From positions 1-64,000 of the forward strand of contig JAESUZ010002388.1 of assembly GCA_017311185.1 (NCBI GenBank): DNA of 64,000 nucleotides, read 5' to 3'. Made by a program: the position numbers and the translations under genes. Positions within the stretch are counted from its first letter, which is position 1; the number at the start of each line of letters is the position of its first letter. This stretch comes from Proteles cristata cristata. Its lineage: Eukaryota; Chordata; Mammalia; Carnivora; Hyaenidae. Shown in pieces: positions 1-48,132 of this stretch. The notes beneath the pieces were generated by a model. That model saw nothing but the letters and a program-made list of their open reading frames with translations. It was not told the origin of the DNA and did no database searches.

Positions 1-79
1 ATTCAACCACTAATAGTACATTGGCAAACGTACGTTTGATCTTCAAGAGATTGTCAAAGATAGGAACTGTCTTTTGTCT

Positions 80-160
80 TTGTCAGTTCCTCAAGGATAG
101 GAACTCTGTTCATCTTTGAATTCACAGTGTCTGGCACATAGTAAATGAATGAATGAAGTG
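80..160 (+). repeat. L2-like fragment
   Basis: The stretch with TCTGGCACATAGTAAATGAATGAATGAA resembles in spirit the 3' end of L2 (GGCACATAGTAGG followed by GAATGAATGAA). It is short and old. Confidence 0.5.
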
Positions 161-942
161 GATGTCTTTTATCCACCCCACCCCACCCCCTTTCTTCCTG
201 GGTTGGCCATTCAGTAAAACTTTAGTGTCATACTGTGGGAATGGAGAGTTTTTATTTACTGTGAATTAAAGAGCAAATTAAACTACAAGCAGAAGCATCA
301 AGGGAGTTGAATGTGTCTTTATATTCTTACCAAACAAAAAATTATTTTTACTTACATGTGCCTTTTGATTTTGTTTGTTTGTACATCTTCGTTGTAGTTA
401 GCCATTGATAGGAATGTTTCTTACTGGTCTTTAGGTAGTTACATTGTGCTTTCCATATTTTTTTTTGTCTTTTTCAAACTTTTCCTGGTTATGCAGTCTA
501 CAGAATTGACCTATAGGCATTATAAACTTAAAGATTTAGTAAGGGAATTAAGACAGTTTAGTAAGAAAATTTTTTATTTTTATGCAGGAAACTACATGTA
601 GCTTTATTAGAATCATAGTATACTAGAAAAGGAGTAGCTTTTATCCCCACCTAGTTCTTCCTAGTTCTATGACATCCCCTTATTTCTGCCTCCCACTATA
701 CATCTAATATGCCACCAGACCCCCCTCCCCCCCCACGCCCCCAACAAAACAAAAGCGGCTATTAATTTGTTTTTGTCAGGCCATTCCTTAACCTGATCCT
801 TATTTGCCTACTGGGATATATGTTGACTTAACATTTGTTCCTATGAAAGGGAACCATATCTTTTTAGCCTGTTGATTAAAAACAGGAAGGATTGTATATG
901 TTTTCCCATCAAGGTGACATGGCAGTCTCCTTGAATTAGTTT

Positions 943-1419
943 CATTTTTTTAATTCTTTTGTTTGTTTTACAAATAGTTTATTGTCAAATTAGTTTCCAC
1001 ATAACACCCAGTGCTCATCCCCACAAGTGCCCTCCTCCATGCCCATCCCTCCCCCCCCACATTCATCAGTCCTCAGTTTTTGTCAGCATTCAAGAGTCTC
1101 TCATGGTTTGCCTCTCTCCCTTTCCCCCACCATTTCCGCCCTTCTTCTCCCCCTTGGTCCTCTGTTAAGTTCCTCCTAATCCTTCTATACGTGCACACAT
1201 ATGACATTTGTCCTTCTCTGCCTGACTTATTTCGCTCAGCATAACACCCTCAAGGTCCATCCATGCTGCTACACATGGCCAGATTTCATTGTTTCTCATT
1301 GCCATGTAGTATTCCATGGTATAGATAAACCACATCTTCTTGATCCATTCATCTGTTGATGGACACTTAGGCTCTTTCCATGTTTTAGCTATTGTGGAGA
1401 GTGCTGCTATGAACTCCTG
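943..1419 (-). mobile_element. L1, 5'-truncated carnivore copy, antisense
   Basis: The 3' UTR and last ORF2 codons of a carnivore L1, read on the minus strand. The ORF2 end (about 1245-1410) and G-rich 3' UTR are followed by the tail near 945-975. Flanked by a target-site duplication GAATTAGTTT at 933-942 and 1420-1429. It is nearly identical to the opposite-strand copy at 62268-62757, which implies a recent subfamily. Confidence 0.88.
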
Positions 1420-1549
1420 GAATTAGTTTTAAGTGAAAATGTTGCACAAAAGTTAGGCTTCTCTGTAGCATTACCTATTAAATTACTCAAGCATGAAAAC
1501 GTAGATGCACAAAATACCCATTTCTGCCAAGAAAATAATAAGCTTGTAT

Positions 1550-1764
1550 GGGGCGCCTGGGTGGCTTAGTCGGTTAAGCTCCGACTTTCGCTTGGGTCAT
1601 GATCTCGCGGTTCGTGGGTTCGAGCCCCGCGTCGGGCTCTGTGCTGACTGCCAGCTCGGAGCCTGGAGCCTGTTTCAGTCTGTGACTCCCCTCTCTCTCT
1701 GACCCTCCCCTGCTCACGCTGTCTCTCTCTCTCTCCTAGAAATAAATAAAACATTAAAAAAAAA
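1550..1764 (+). mobile_element. CAN-SINE (tRNA-Lys), young subfamily, sense
   Basis: Full-length SINE with head GGGGCGCCTGGGTGGCTTAG, a Pol III B-box-like GGTTCGAGCCC, CT-rich body and AAATAAATAAAAC tail. Perfect duplication AATAAGCTTGT at 1537-1547 and 1765-1775 shows a recent insertion. Confidence 0.93.
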
Positions 1765-2579
1765 AATAAGCTTGTTAGCTGCACATTAGCTTTTCCTCTT
1801 CCCTCACTTGGTATTGAGTTAAAGCCTTCTCAGAAATCTAGATTGTCCTTGATTGTCAGTGCTTCAGTTGTCCTTTTGGCCTTTGCATGGTCCTCCAACC
1901 CTCTACCTGCCTATACACACATAAATGTTACTCACTGTTTCATTTTGAATGGATGGACAGCATCAGCATCAAACATGGCACTTCAGTGATCCATCTGCAA
2001 ATCATTGACACAGAATGACCCATGTTTTTTCATTCAGTCCAACTTAGACAGTGGTTTTGTCTTTGTCAGCAGTGTTACTAATATTTTGGGCTTATTTCTC
2101 ATTGAGAATTTAAGTAATGGTGAATTAAAACATAGTTTAAATTTCTTTGGGTTTAATTTTTTTTTCTTAATGTTTTAGCCTTACATTGTACTAATTCTAA
2201 TGTAGCAGAAAACCAAAACTTCTGGGTGGAAAAGTGCAAATGCATTATAACAAAATTGTGCTAGATACAACCTTGTAATAAATACTTTAGGTCAGTTTTA
2301 AGATGCTTTGGTTTGTGATAATGAGGTTGAGAAAAGAATTGGCTTATAAAATTGATATTTAAAATTCATGAATGCAAAATGATTTGGAAGTTAGAAATAG
2401 AGGTGAAATTTTTAAATGTTAATTGGTAATGCTGGCTATATTTAAAATCTATGTTTGTTTAAAAAGTAAGGAAATAATTCACAACCATGTACAAATTAAT
2501 TTTTTCAAATCAGAAGCTAAATTGTGACATCATAATCTTAACCTTTTTGCATTTTATTTATAGTTTTTTTTAATTTTAG

Positions 2580-39303
<36,724 letters not shown>

Positions 39304-39669
39304 TGAAGACTTTCAATCAAGGTGAGTGTTCTCTCACCTCCTTTCATTTAAAAGGAGAGATATGAAATGAGGTCTGATAATGTTGAGGAAACTAGATACA
39401 TTTTGCAGGATACAACTAGAATTTTGCACCTAACTATAATGACCAGGTCTTTGGGGTATAGATGTAAAATAAGATCCACAGTTATTTTTAAACTGTTTTC
39501 ATCTTAAGCTTGCTGATTAGCTATGGGTCTTTTTTTTTTTTTTTTTTTTCCTTTTTCTTAGCACCAAGATGTATTTAAGAACATCTGGCTTTCTCTTCAG
39601 CACTCATTCCCGTCTTCTGTAGATAATCATTTACCTTTTTTAAGTACCGATAGCCTTATAGGTGGTGCT

Positions 39670-39770
39670 GGCGTCTGCACTTTACAGGGAAGAAATGGAG
39701 ACTGAGAGGTTAAGCTGAAGAGGCTGACAGATACTAGCTGGCAGAGCCAGTATTCACAGCATAGGTTTCC
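39670..39770 (-). repeat. MIR-like, antisense
   Basis: TTTACAGGGAAGAAATGGAG, ACTGAGAGGTTAAGC and CTAGCTGGCAGAGCCAGTAT fit antisense MIR. Confidence 0.65.
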
Positions 39771-40687
39771 TTGCCCATTAGTGTTCTCTGTTCTTCTTTT
39801 TGCCTTTTCATGCAGACATGTTATCCAGAAATTTTTAAGTTTTTGTGCATTTTCTACCACAGCCCATGTTTTTGCAAGGCCAGAAAATCCAGTCTGTGCT
39901 TTTAGTTCTGGAATTTAAAATACACAATTTTGTTTTCAAGGTAATTATGCCTTATATGAGATTTAAAAAGTGTTTAACCATCTTAAATAAATTGTATGTG
40001 GACAGCAGCCTACTCTTAGTGAAGAGTGTGTTCAGAACCTAATGCAGTCTTGTTTGAGCACTCCGATCATCTGAATAGCTGTTGTCTGCTGATGCCTTAG
40101 GATTATTAGGGTCTGTAGAATGCTTTGCCCTCTACATGTAATGGCTTGAGATGGCTGGATTTGAAGTTGTTGACTTTTTGGTAGCTCATTTTCTTGCTTC
40201 CTTATTAGCTGTCACTTCTTAATGATACCAAGTGTACTTGCTATCTGTACCCTCCCCCTAATATTTGCTGCTGCTTTTATGAAACCAGAGAGATAACCAA
40301 GGCCTTTTAGGGTTAAATTAAGAGTCAGAAAGGTAGGAGAGCCCATTCTGTACTAAAGTATGAGTTTTAAGGAATGGATTTTGCCCAGGATGGGGACTTG
40401 AGTTTGCCAGATGGATAATGCCCTGATAGGTGGTGTGCCTTTTCAGCTTTGTTCTTATCTGCTTGTTATCTATGTAGTAGAATGGGGTAAATGAGAGTTA
40501 GGGGAGAACATTTACAATTTAATAGATCTTTAAAAAAATCTTTAGAAAGGTTGCCCCTTCCTCAGTTCTAGTCATCCTCTGCCCCAACAACTGGCTGTCT
40601 TCCCTACTGAGCTATAAACTCTTCATCTTTCTTCTTTTTTTATTCTTCACTTTACTTTCTTTTGACATTTTGTTTAACCTTTTTTTT

Positions 40688-40894
40688 TTAACGTTTATTT
40701 ATTTTTGAGAGAGACAGAGACAGAGTACGAGTGGGGGAGGGGAAGGGAGAGAAGGAGATAGAAGCTGAAGCATGCTCCAGGCTCAGAGCTGTCAGCAGCA
40801 CGGAGCCCAGTGTGGGGCTTGAACTCATGAACCGCGAGATCATGACCTGAGCTGAAGTCGGACACTCAACTGACTGAGCCCCACCAGGCGCCCC
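40688..40894 (-). mobile_element. CAN-SINE, antisense
   Basis: TAACGTTTATTTATTTTTGA, GAGATCATGACCTGAGC and CCACCAGGCGCCCC. Confidence 0.88.
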
Positions 40895-41382
40895 TTGCTT
40901 TTTTAAAACTTTTTGCTTTCACCTGGTCTCCTTATTAAACAGAATGAAAAAACCTGCCACTTATATCTTCATTAGGAATGAGTCAACCATTGTGACTGAC
41001 CACTTTTTCACTGTGATTCTATACAGCTCTCTCTTTACTCAGTACCTAAGTATTATTCTTTGGTATGTGAAAGTTCTACTGCAGATTTTTTTGAGTTCTT
41101 ACTCACATGGGCCATGGATTTGTACTTTATCTTTCTCTATACTCTTTCAGGACCAAAGGCATGAAAGATTGGCTTGGGTGTTAGATGTTAGGTTGGTGGT
41201 CTTGTAACAGAGCTTCTCAATTCAGATATTCTTTTAAGATACATTTGGCTTGATGTTCATCCTATTCAATTTCTTCTTGACAACTATGTCCTATACTTTC
41301 TCCTTGGGTAGACTCAATTTTGTGAGGCTCTGGTTTTGTTTTTTTTTTCCTTCTTCTGGCTGTTCTGGCTGCCTCTTTATTT

Positions 41383-41497
41383 TTTTTTTTAAAGTTTTAT
41401 TTATTTAGTGATCTTTAACACCCCGTGTGGGGCTGGAACTCACGAGCCCGAGATCAAAACTCCCACTTTCTTCCAACTGAGCCAGCCAGGCCCCCTC
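41383..41497 (-). mobile_element. Diverged CAN-SINE fragment, antisense
   Basis: TTTAAAGTTTTATTTATTTA and a short body with GGGGCTGGAACTCACGAGCC and AACTGAGCCAGCCAGGCCCC. Older type without the long GA run. Confidence 0.7.
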
Positions 41498-41699
41498 AGC
41501 TGCCTCTGTTTGGATACATTCTAGAATTGGTCAAGTCTTTCTGTTCTTTTTCCTTTAGATGTTTCATCATTTCTGATTGGCACCATTTACCTTTAGGCTA
41601 CTTCAAATCTGCTGCTCCCTGCTTCCTTTTTTTACTTTATGTTCTACAGAAAAGAGAGCTGCTACATAATGTCACATTTCCATGATTCAAAGATGTTAT

Positions 41700-41895
41700 T
41701 CTTTTAAGTTTATTTATTTATTTTGAGAGAGAGGAAGAGAGACAGAGACACAGTGTGAGCAGGGGCAAGGGAGAGAGAATCCCAAGCATGGAGCTGGAGC
41801 CCAGTGTGGAGCTTAAACCCACGAACCCTGAGGTCATGACCTGAGCTGAAACCAAGAGTCGGATGCTTAACCGACTGAACCACCCGGGCACCCCA
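41700..41895 (-). mobile_element. CAN-SINE, antisense
   Basis: AAGTTTATTTATTTATTTTG to CCACCCGGGCACCCC. Perfect duplication TCAAAGATGTTAT at 41687-41699 and 41896-41908. Confidence 0.9.
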
Positions 41896-44800
41896 TCAAA
41901 GATGTTATAATTGCAAGACTCATTGTTGGTTTCTAGAACTGTTTTTTGAGTAGGATGGATATGGAAATGACATTGATTTGTAAATATCACCCTGATTTTA
42001 GAAAAAATAAAATGAGATAAGAGGTAAGATTAGAAATAAGAAAATGAAATATATAAATGTGACCCAGATTAAATTCCTTCCAAAGTCTTCTGTCATCTTT
42101 TCTATCTCACAGTTTTTAGTGGTAAAATTCTTTCTTGTTCTCTGTACCTTCTGTTACTTGTTATTACTAACATCTTTGTCCAGATTTATCGTATCTCCTT
42201 GATTTAATCTCTTGAATACTACTAGCTGCTTTGTCTTTAACTTTTTCCCCTGGTTTAATCTCTAAAAATTCCTATTAAAATTTTTCTCTTAGGACTATCC
42301 TTTAGCTTCTCAATTTTATTTGGTACGTGTGGTCCTCAGTTCATGACTGTCAAGTTTAGCTAACTTTTAAGAGTCCTTTTGTGAGCCAGATGCCGTGCTG
42401 AGCCTTGCTCCCAGACTTTGAGAAGCTCAGTCTTCTGGGACTTTAATTTTTGATCTCCGAGAACATGAGCAGTGAGGCAAGCGCTTCCCTATCCATCTGC
42501 ATTTGTAGTGTCCTCACTTCTGATAGTAATCCCCCTCCAGCAGGGCCTGATCATTTTCGCAGGTTCTCTCTCTGCCAGTATCCCCTGTGTAACCTCTCTT
42601 ATCCTTTAAACCCAGGGTTGCAAATGGGCAGAATGTGGCTTGTTTGCGTATTTTCTTGGCCTCACACAATAGTTAACATTGTTTTAATTGATTTCCTTTA
42701 AAAATCAGAAGAGTTGACAAAATCCGAATTTCCGTTTTTCTCGAGGATTTGGAATATCTGGCAACACTGTGTCCTGCTAGACCTGGCCACCCCACCCCCC
42801 ACCCCCTTTGATAGAGAGTGGGTCTTTCTTTTCTTTCTTTCTTTTTTAATAGTTTGCCTCAGCCAGTCCCCACCCAGCTGACTTCATTTGTTTCCATTAT
42901 GTATTAGCCTCTGTTAACAATTGATTTCGCAATTCCTGTTCTCAGCCTTTTCCCTTCAGTCCGTACTTGGAAATTGACTTCCTAAATGCTCTGAGATTGC
43001 TAATTTTAGGAATGTGTTGCCATGGTGAGGCACAGTCCTAGGTACTGGGAATATGTGTTGGAGTGGGGAGTGTTTGGTTACGTTTCTTTCTCAGTTTCCC
43101 ATTGCTTACGTGTGGGCATGCCAGCTTGCCTATGGAGCCCTAGGCAGATTCCTCTGCAATGTAGGAGGGTATCACTTATCCCTCTCCTGAGATTCTTCTG
43201 ATCTTGCTGAAGGTGGCGGCTTCATCCTTTCCTTCCACTCAAACAGCCAGGTACTTTTCTTTATTACCTGCTATGTTTCATATACTCTGTTAACTTCACA
43301 TGGAGAGCTGTGGGCAGAAGTATGACGTATACCTCTTTGGGATTGATGAGAAAGAGCACTGATTTTTTTATTTTTTTAATTTTTTGCCCTCAAAAGGTGG
43401 TTCACTTTATTTACAGTATTTGATAGTACCCTGTTTAAAAGAAGTTTCTTTGTATACTGCAACATATTTTTTGAGGCAGGTTTATTATGCTTTTATTTGG
43501 GTCTGTATGTAGTAATCATTAAATGTGTTCAAAAGTTTCGTTAGGAGATTGAAATGATAGACACTATTTTTCTCTTCATTATCATCTTTTATACTCTTTA
43601 ATGGGTATGCATCCTTTATACTGCTATTCCTACATACCAAATAGTCGGGCAGACTAGGAGGAATTTTCTCTTTCCCTTTATTCCATGTAAGATAGACCAG
43701 ATGTTGACTAGGTGCTGTGCTGTTTTTATCGGGACATAGGCATGAGCACTTAGAAGAGAGCTCCCATGCCACATTTACCTCTGAATGGGACTGTCCCTTA
43801 CATGTGCCATTATCCTAAGAGGCAGCCCTGGGTGTGCTAAGATTCAGTTCATCGGAATCCCAGTTTTAATTCTGTGTTACATTTCTCTACATAGAACATC
43901 TTGGGAAGTATGTTTGCTGTGGTCAGAATTCCTAGGTGGCAGTATAAGGATAAATGAACAGAGTAAAGTGGAAATAGGATGGCTGTCCCTGTGACCTTCT
44001 CCTGTATCTTCTTTCTTCCTCATAATGTTCGTTTGACTTTTTAACTGTCAGCTTCATCCATCTATGCCTTTCTACTGCGTGCGTGCGTATGTGAAGTTGG
44101 ATCATGAAATCCTGACCATCTCAGAAACTGGTGAAAACGAAGCTAACTAAACTCTCAGATGCCTCCTTTGAGGTGAAGACACTTAACCAAAAACCATCTA
44201 TTTTGTGGGCCCATATTTTATAGTTTGTCTAAAAAATTTTTTGTTGCCATCAAGAGAGTTCTTTTATGAGGAATCTATGTACTATTGAAACATTTCTTTA
44301 GGACTTTTTTGGTGAATCTGATCTGAGAGACTGTGTGTGCGTGCGCACAGGTGTGCATAAAGAAAGGCATACCTCTGGTAAGGAGGCTGAATTTATGTTT
44401 GCCTTTCTTCTCGACTTTGATCACCAGTCTAGCTGTTCTTTTCTCCAGACCACCCTACTTTTCAAACTTGCTTCTTGCTGTCATGACTCTCTATAAAGTA
44501 ACATTATGTAAAACCGGCTGCCTCAGCTCTGAGAGGGTGCTCTTTGAGGGCATTCCTTGCATAGTTTTCTGATGCCCTGACGAAGGAGGACGGTATGCAG
44601 GAGCATCAGGGAAATTGCAACCTTACTAATACATCAGGGCCTGTTAATGGGGGTGGTGGGGGGTGGAAAGAAAAACACCTCAGGATGTCCTGTCCAGATA
44701 GTACCCAGTAGAAAGTGATGTTTACAGATGTAACCATGTCTTTCTGCAAACATGGTGTTGCCAGCACAGTTCGTAGCACCGATAGAGCAGAACGGTCTTG

Positions 44801-45069
44801 GGGGAGAGGACAGCCGACTGAACAGAGCCTGAAGTAGAAACTCTGTGAGAAGTCTCACCAGTCCTAGGTGTGAAGAAGATGGATCTGTGTTATGTCTTGC
44901 ATTTAGAACCTGTGCTTTCTCATTTACACTTGTGAAAGTGGCACGTGTTTAAAAAAATAATTAAAAAACCTTAGGAGAACGTTCTGGGTATTGTGGTATA
45001 AATGCATTGTCAGTGAGAAGAAAATATTACTGTGCCAGAAGATAGAGTCCTGAAGGGTGAGTTTGGCAC

Positions 45070-45890
45070 TGGTTCATCACTGTATGACTTTCTTCTTGCT
45101 GGCAGTTCTTTCTGAAGTGCACTGAACTTGGGGTGGTTTTCAAGTTTGTAATCCCAGCACTTCAGCATTGTTTTATAAATACGCTCTGGACATTGCTGAG
45201 AGACTGACATCCAGTATCTTCTTTCCACCTGCTCTTGTGCTTGCTGATTTGTCATTCCAGGGTATGGACAGAGCCCTAAGCTGAAGGTCTCCCAGAGGAG
45301 GATGCCAAAGCTCCATGCGCCGCTCTCAGAACGATATCTCCCATAATTCAGAGCTTCTGGTGCTGTCCGTTTAATGGGAATCTGCTTTAAGTCAGAAGAT
45401 GAATACACACCACTATCCTCTTGACGAGACATTCCAAAGTCACTGATTTTCAGAACATTATTTTCACCTCCAGGCAGTTTCTTGCAGCAAGGTCCCTGTG
45501 TATACAATTTTTACTCGAGATTCGTCATCCAGAAGCAGCATCTAATGAAAATTTCACTAACTGTTTTAGTTCATCCTTCTTTCTCAGAAGGGAGAGGAAG
45601 TTGCCTCCTGGAACCAATTTCTTAATGACATAGATAGGCTGTATTTGTGTGCAGACTCCTATAAGTTTGACAATATCGGGATGATTATATTGCTTGAGGA
45701 TTTTGGCATCTTGTAAAAATTTTAATTTCAGTTCCCAGGAAAGATCATCTTTACGTGTTTTATCCTTTAATGGCAACAGCAGTTTTATCCTTTAAATCCC
45801 TTAAATGTATGTCAGCAAAAATTCCCTTGCCTGCTGATTCTCCTACTGTGACACCATCATGATTGAGACCCACCCCCATTTCTTATTCTA
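45070..45890 (-). pseudogene. FER: FER tyrosine kinase retrocopy (processed pseudogene), antisense to THOC2
   Basis: Read on the minus strand this is an intronless copy of the FER kinase domain. From about 45880 downward: GK-G loop, [10 protein letters not shown] (VAVK lysine region), [26 protein letters not shown], the catalytic loop [15 protein letters not shown], and [10 protein letters not shown] to [13 protein letters not shown]. Breaks: an insertion near 45765 that repeats GGATAAA and shifts the frame to a stop, small deletions around 45510-45527 giving TGA, and another shift near 45470. Key residues are also changed (WTAPE to RTAPE, DVWSFG to GAWSFG). It cannot make a kinase. FER is intron-rich, so this is an mRNA retrocopy, 5'-truncated beside an old L1. 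Its 3' UTR may extend to lower coordinates; I see no clear poly(A) tail. FER rather than FES because of the loop and [14 protein letters not shown] text. Confidence 0.9.
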
Positions 45891-45934
45891 GTTACGGCCA
45901 TCCCGATACCGTAATCTCTATATTGCAACACGTT

Positions 45935-46365
45935 TTTTTGGCAATTAAAAAAATTGAGATAAAATTTATATGACCTAAAATTAGCCATTTTAAGATGGTT
46001 TTTTAGCATATTCACTATGTTGTAGCCATTGCCACTAATTCTGGAACATTTCCATCACCCTCAAATGAGACCCCATACCCCTAAGCAGTCACTCCCGGTT
46101 CTCCCCTTCCCTCAGTCCCTGGAAACAACTAATGTACTTTCTGTTTCTATGGATTTGCCTGTTTTGGACATTTCACAAAAATGGAATCATGCAATGTGTG
46201 GCCTTTTGTGTGTGGCTTCTTTTTACTTAGCATCATGTTTTCAAGATTCATTCATGTTGTAGCATGTATCAGAACTTCATTTCTTTTTGTAACTGAATAA
46301 TACTCCATTGTATGAATGTGTACCACATTTTGTTTATCCATTCATTTGTGATGGACAGGAACAAT
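45935..46365 (-). mobile_element. Old L1 (L1M type), antisense
   Basis: AAAAATTGAGATAAAATTTA, TCACCCTCAAATGAGACC, TCTCTATGGATTTGCCTGTT-like text and CACATTTTGTTTATCCATTC are the antisense 3' region and ORF2 end of an old L1, related to those at 37540 and 57720. Confidence 0.8.
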
Positions 46366-47154
46366 GATTTTTAAGTATTAAAATTGTAAGTTCGACATTA
46401 GTGTATCCACAACTATAATTGGTAATGTCAAGGTTATACATGGTGTGAACAGAATGCTGTATAGAAATGATGTGTAAATTATTTGTCAGCATTTCATGCA
46501 AGTGTGATTACTTTCCAAGGCCCTTCTAGCTCTGGTTTTATGAAATATGTGAATGTAGTATTTTCGTCAATAAAGTTTAATGCTTTAAGCATTAGTTTAA
46601 AATTTGAGAATAATGTTAGGCAGATATGAAGTTATTTGCCACATGCTGTAATGATCATGTTTTGAGTTTATTTCAATATGCAGTATTTGAAAATGTCAGT
46701 ACATAAAGGAAAGGAAATGAGTATAATTAAGTCAATATATTTTTAAAGCAATTTTTATAATTTAGCAGACATTGCATCTTAATATAAGTCACTATTAAAA
46801 TCGTGTCCTTGTGAAAAATGTGATGTCATTTTTCTCTCTCTTTTTTTTTTGTTGGTCATGTAAAATCGGTTCCTTTTCATTGCTGTGTGTTCTGTTTCCT
46901 TTTGACAAGCTGTTGCTTGCCCCTGTGGAGTATTTTGTTTGATTTTTTCCAACCTCCCCTCCCCTCACTTCTCTTCCCTCACAGACAGAATGTTCAGTGG
47001 CTTTTTTTTTTTTTTTTTTAAAGCCCTCTTAGTGTATCTATTTTCAATGGTTTTTGGAGAGTGGGCAATGAGAAATACACAAATATTTCATTCTTATCTA
47101 GGGACTTAATTCAAGCCTTGGCTGTTGATTGACAGAGCTCATTGGCTTTTTGTT

Positions 47155-47327
47155 TCTTCAGTCTTCCTTCTTTCCTTTCTTCTTGTTTTCCTCCTTCCCT
47201 TCTCCCCTCTTTTTTCTCTCCTTTCCTCCCTCTCCCCTCCCTTAAACCCACTCCTCCCTCCTCCCCTTGCTCCTCCCTTCTTTTCTTCCTTTCTTATCTA
47301 TCAATATAATCACTTTGTTTTTTTCAG
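47155..47327 (+). promoter_or_regulatory. Long polypyrimidine tract and acceptor of the last THOC2 exon
   Basis: About 140 bases of nearly pure C/T (47157-47290), then AT-rich sequence and TTTGTTTTTTTCAG ending at 47327. This is an unusually long pyrimidine tract and a candidate PTB-binding region. Confidence 0.6.
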
Positions 47328-47729
47328 GTGAGATTGGAATGAAATGGTTCAGCTGTGACCTGAAATTTATTTTCCTGATTGCCAAGAATTATGAATCAAG
47401 AGGGCCAATTTGCATCTTCTTAAGTTATTCAGTTATCTGCTTTATTGCTCCATGCCGAAAACTTAAAAGCTGTTGAGTTGTGCATTACTGTATTTAACTT
47501 GTTGCTTAGTTTCTACGTGTTTATTTTCAGTAAATGGCTGAAAGTGTTAACTGTTCCATATTTTTAGCACAATGTGCTGCATACAGTTCCCAACAAGCAA
47601 ATAAGGTTACTTGTGTACAGAATTTCACTTTAGGCTAACTAAATATTGCCTGGGTTTAGTTGTTTTGTTTGTTTGTTTGGTTGGTTTTTTTCGACCTGAG
47701 ATGCTTCCTTTTTATTGCTTGAAACTGAA

Positions 47730-47735
47730 AATAAA
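47730..47735 (+). terminator. Proximal poly(A) signal AATAAA
   Basis: In GAAAATAAACAATTATTG within the 3' UTR. Could give a shorter UTR of about 430 bases. Confidence 0.45.
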
Positions 47736-48126
47736 CAATTATTGAACCATTTTGAATTTACCTCATTTTAAAACTCAAGTTTTAATTTATTTTTAGGCCT
47801 GTTTTTAATATTAGTCCCTAAGAACAAAGTGGGAGCAGTGTCTTATGCAGTGCTTAGGAGTCATTTTATATAGTACGTGTACGACATGAAAACCTGTTGA
47901 AAAAAGAAAAAGGTACCAGCACTCACTTGTCCCTTGCCATTTTTCCTTGTAATTATGTTAGACAAATCTGGGAGGGGGTAAAAAATCAAAAACTTAATTG
48001 TGTTTTAATTCTACAGCCACAGGAGCTTTGTATTGCTGGACTTTCGTCTGGAAAAGTTTCACAGTGGCATTTTTAAAAGAAAACTTTTTTATCTACTGAA
48101 TTCTACCAGTGTAACCATTTTTTCTA

Positions 48127-48132
48127 AATAAA
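48127..48132 (+). terminator. Distal poly(A) signal AATAAA
   Basis: CTAAATAAACGATAG followed within 40 bases by GT-rich sequence, the usual downstream element. Confidence 0.7.

Larger units (their letters stand above)
1..2579. other. THOC2 intron, 3' part (5' end outside window)
   Basis: No THOC2 exon is recognisable before 2580. The stretch holds an L2-like fragment near 80-160, a C-rich run at 720-742, an antisense L1 3' end (943-1419) and a sense SINE (1550-1764). The acceptor is the TTTTAATTTTAG ending at 2579. Confidence 0.7.
39322..47327. other. THOC2 3' UTR intron, 8.0 kb
   Basis: Contains a MIR-like piece (about 39670-39770), four SINEs (40688-40894, 41383-41497, 41700-41895), the FER retrocopy (about 45070-45890), an old L1 (45935-46365) and a polypyrimidine tract before the acceptor (47155-47327). 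The stretch 41900-44600 shows no gene I recognise. The joined transcript is inferred from the donor and acceptor and from the usual THOC2 structure. Confidence 0.7.

Noticed and set aside
1011..1244. Open frame of 77 codons, mirrored at 62469-62702
   Set aside because: Both are the antisense reading of an L1 3' UTR; the shared protein text reflects the repeat, not a gene.
45010..45776. Minus-strand tyrosine kinase as a working gene
   Set aside because: Several frameshifts and stops, changed conserved residues and no introns show a dead FER retrocopy.
47125..47331. Ser/Pro/Phe-rich frame
   Set aside because: It is the translated polypyrimidine tract before the last THOC2 acceptor.
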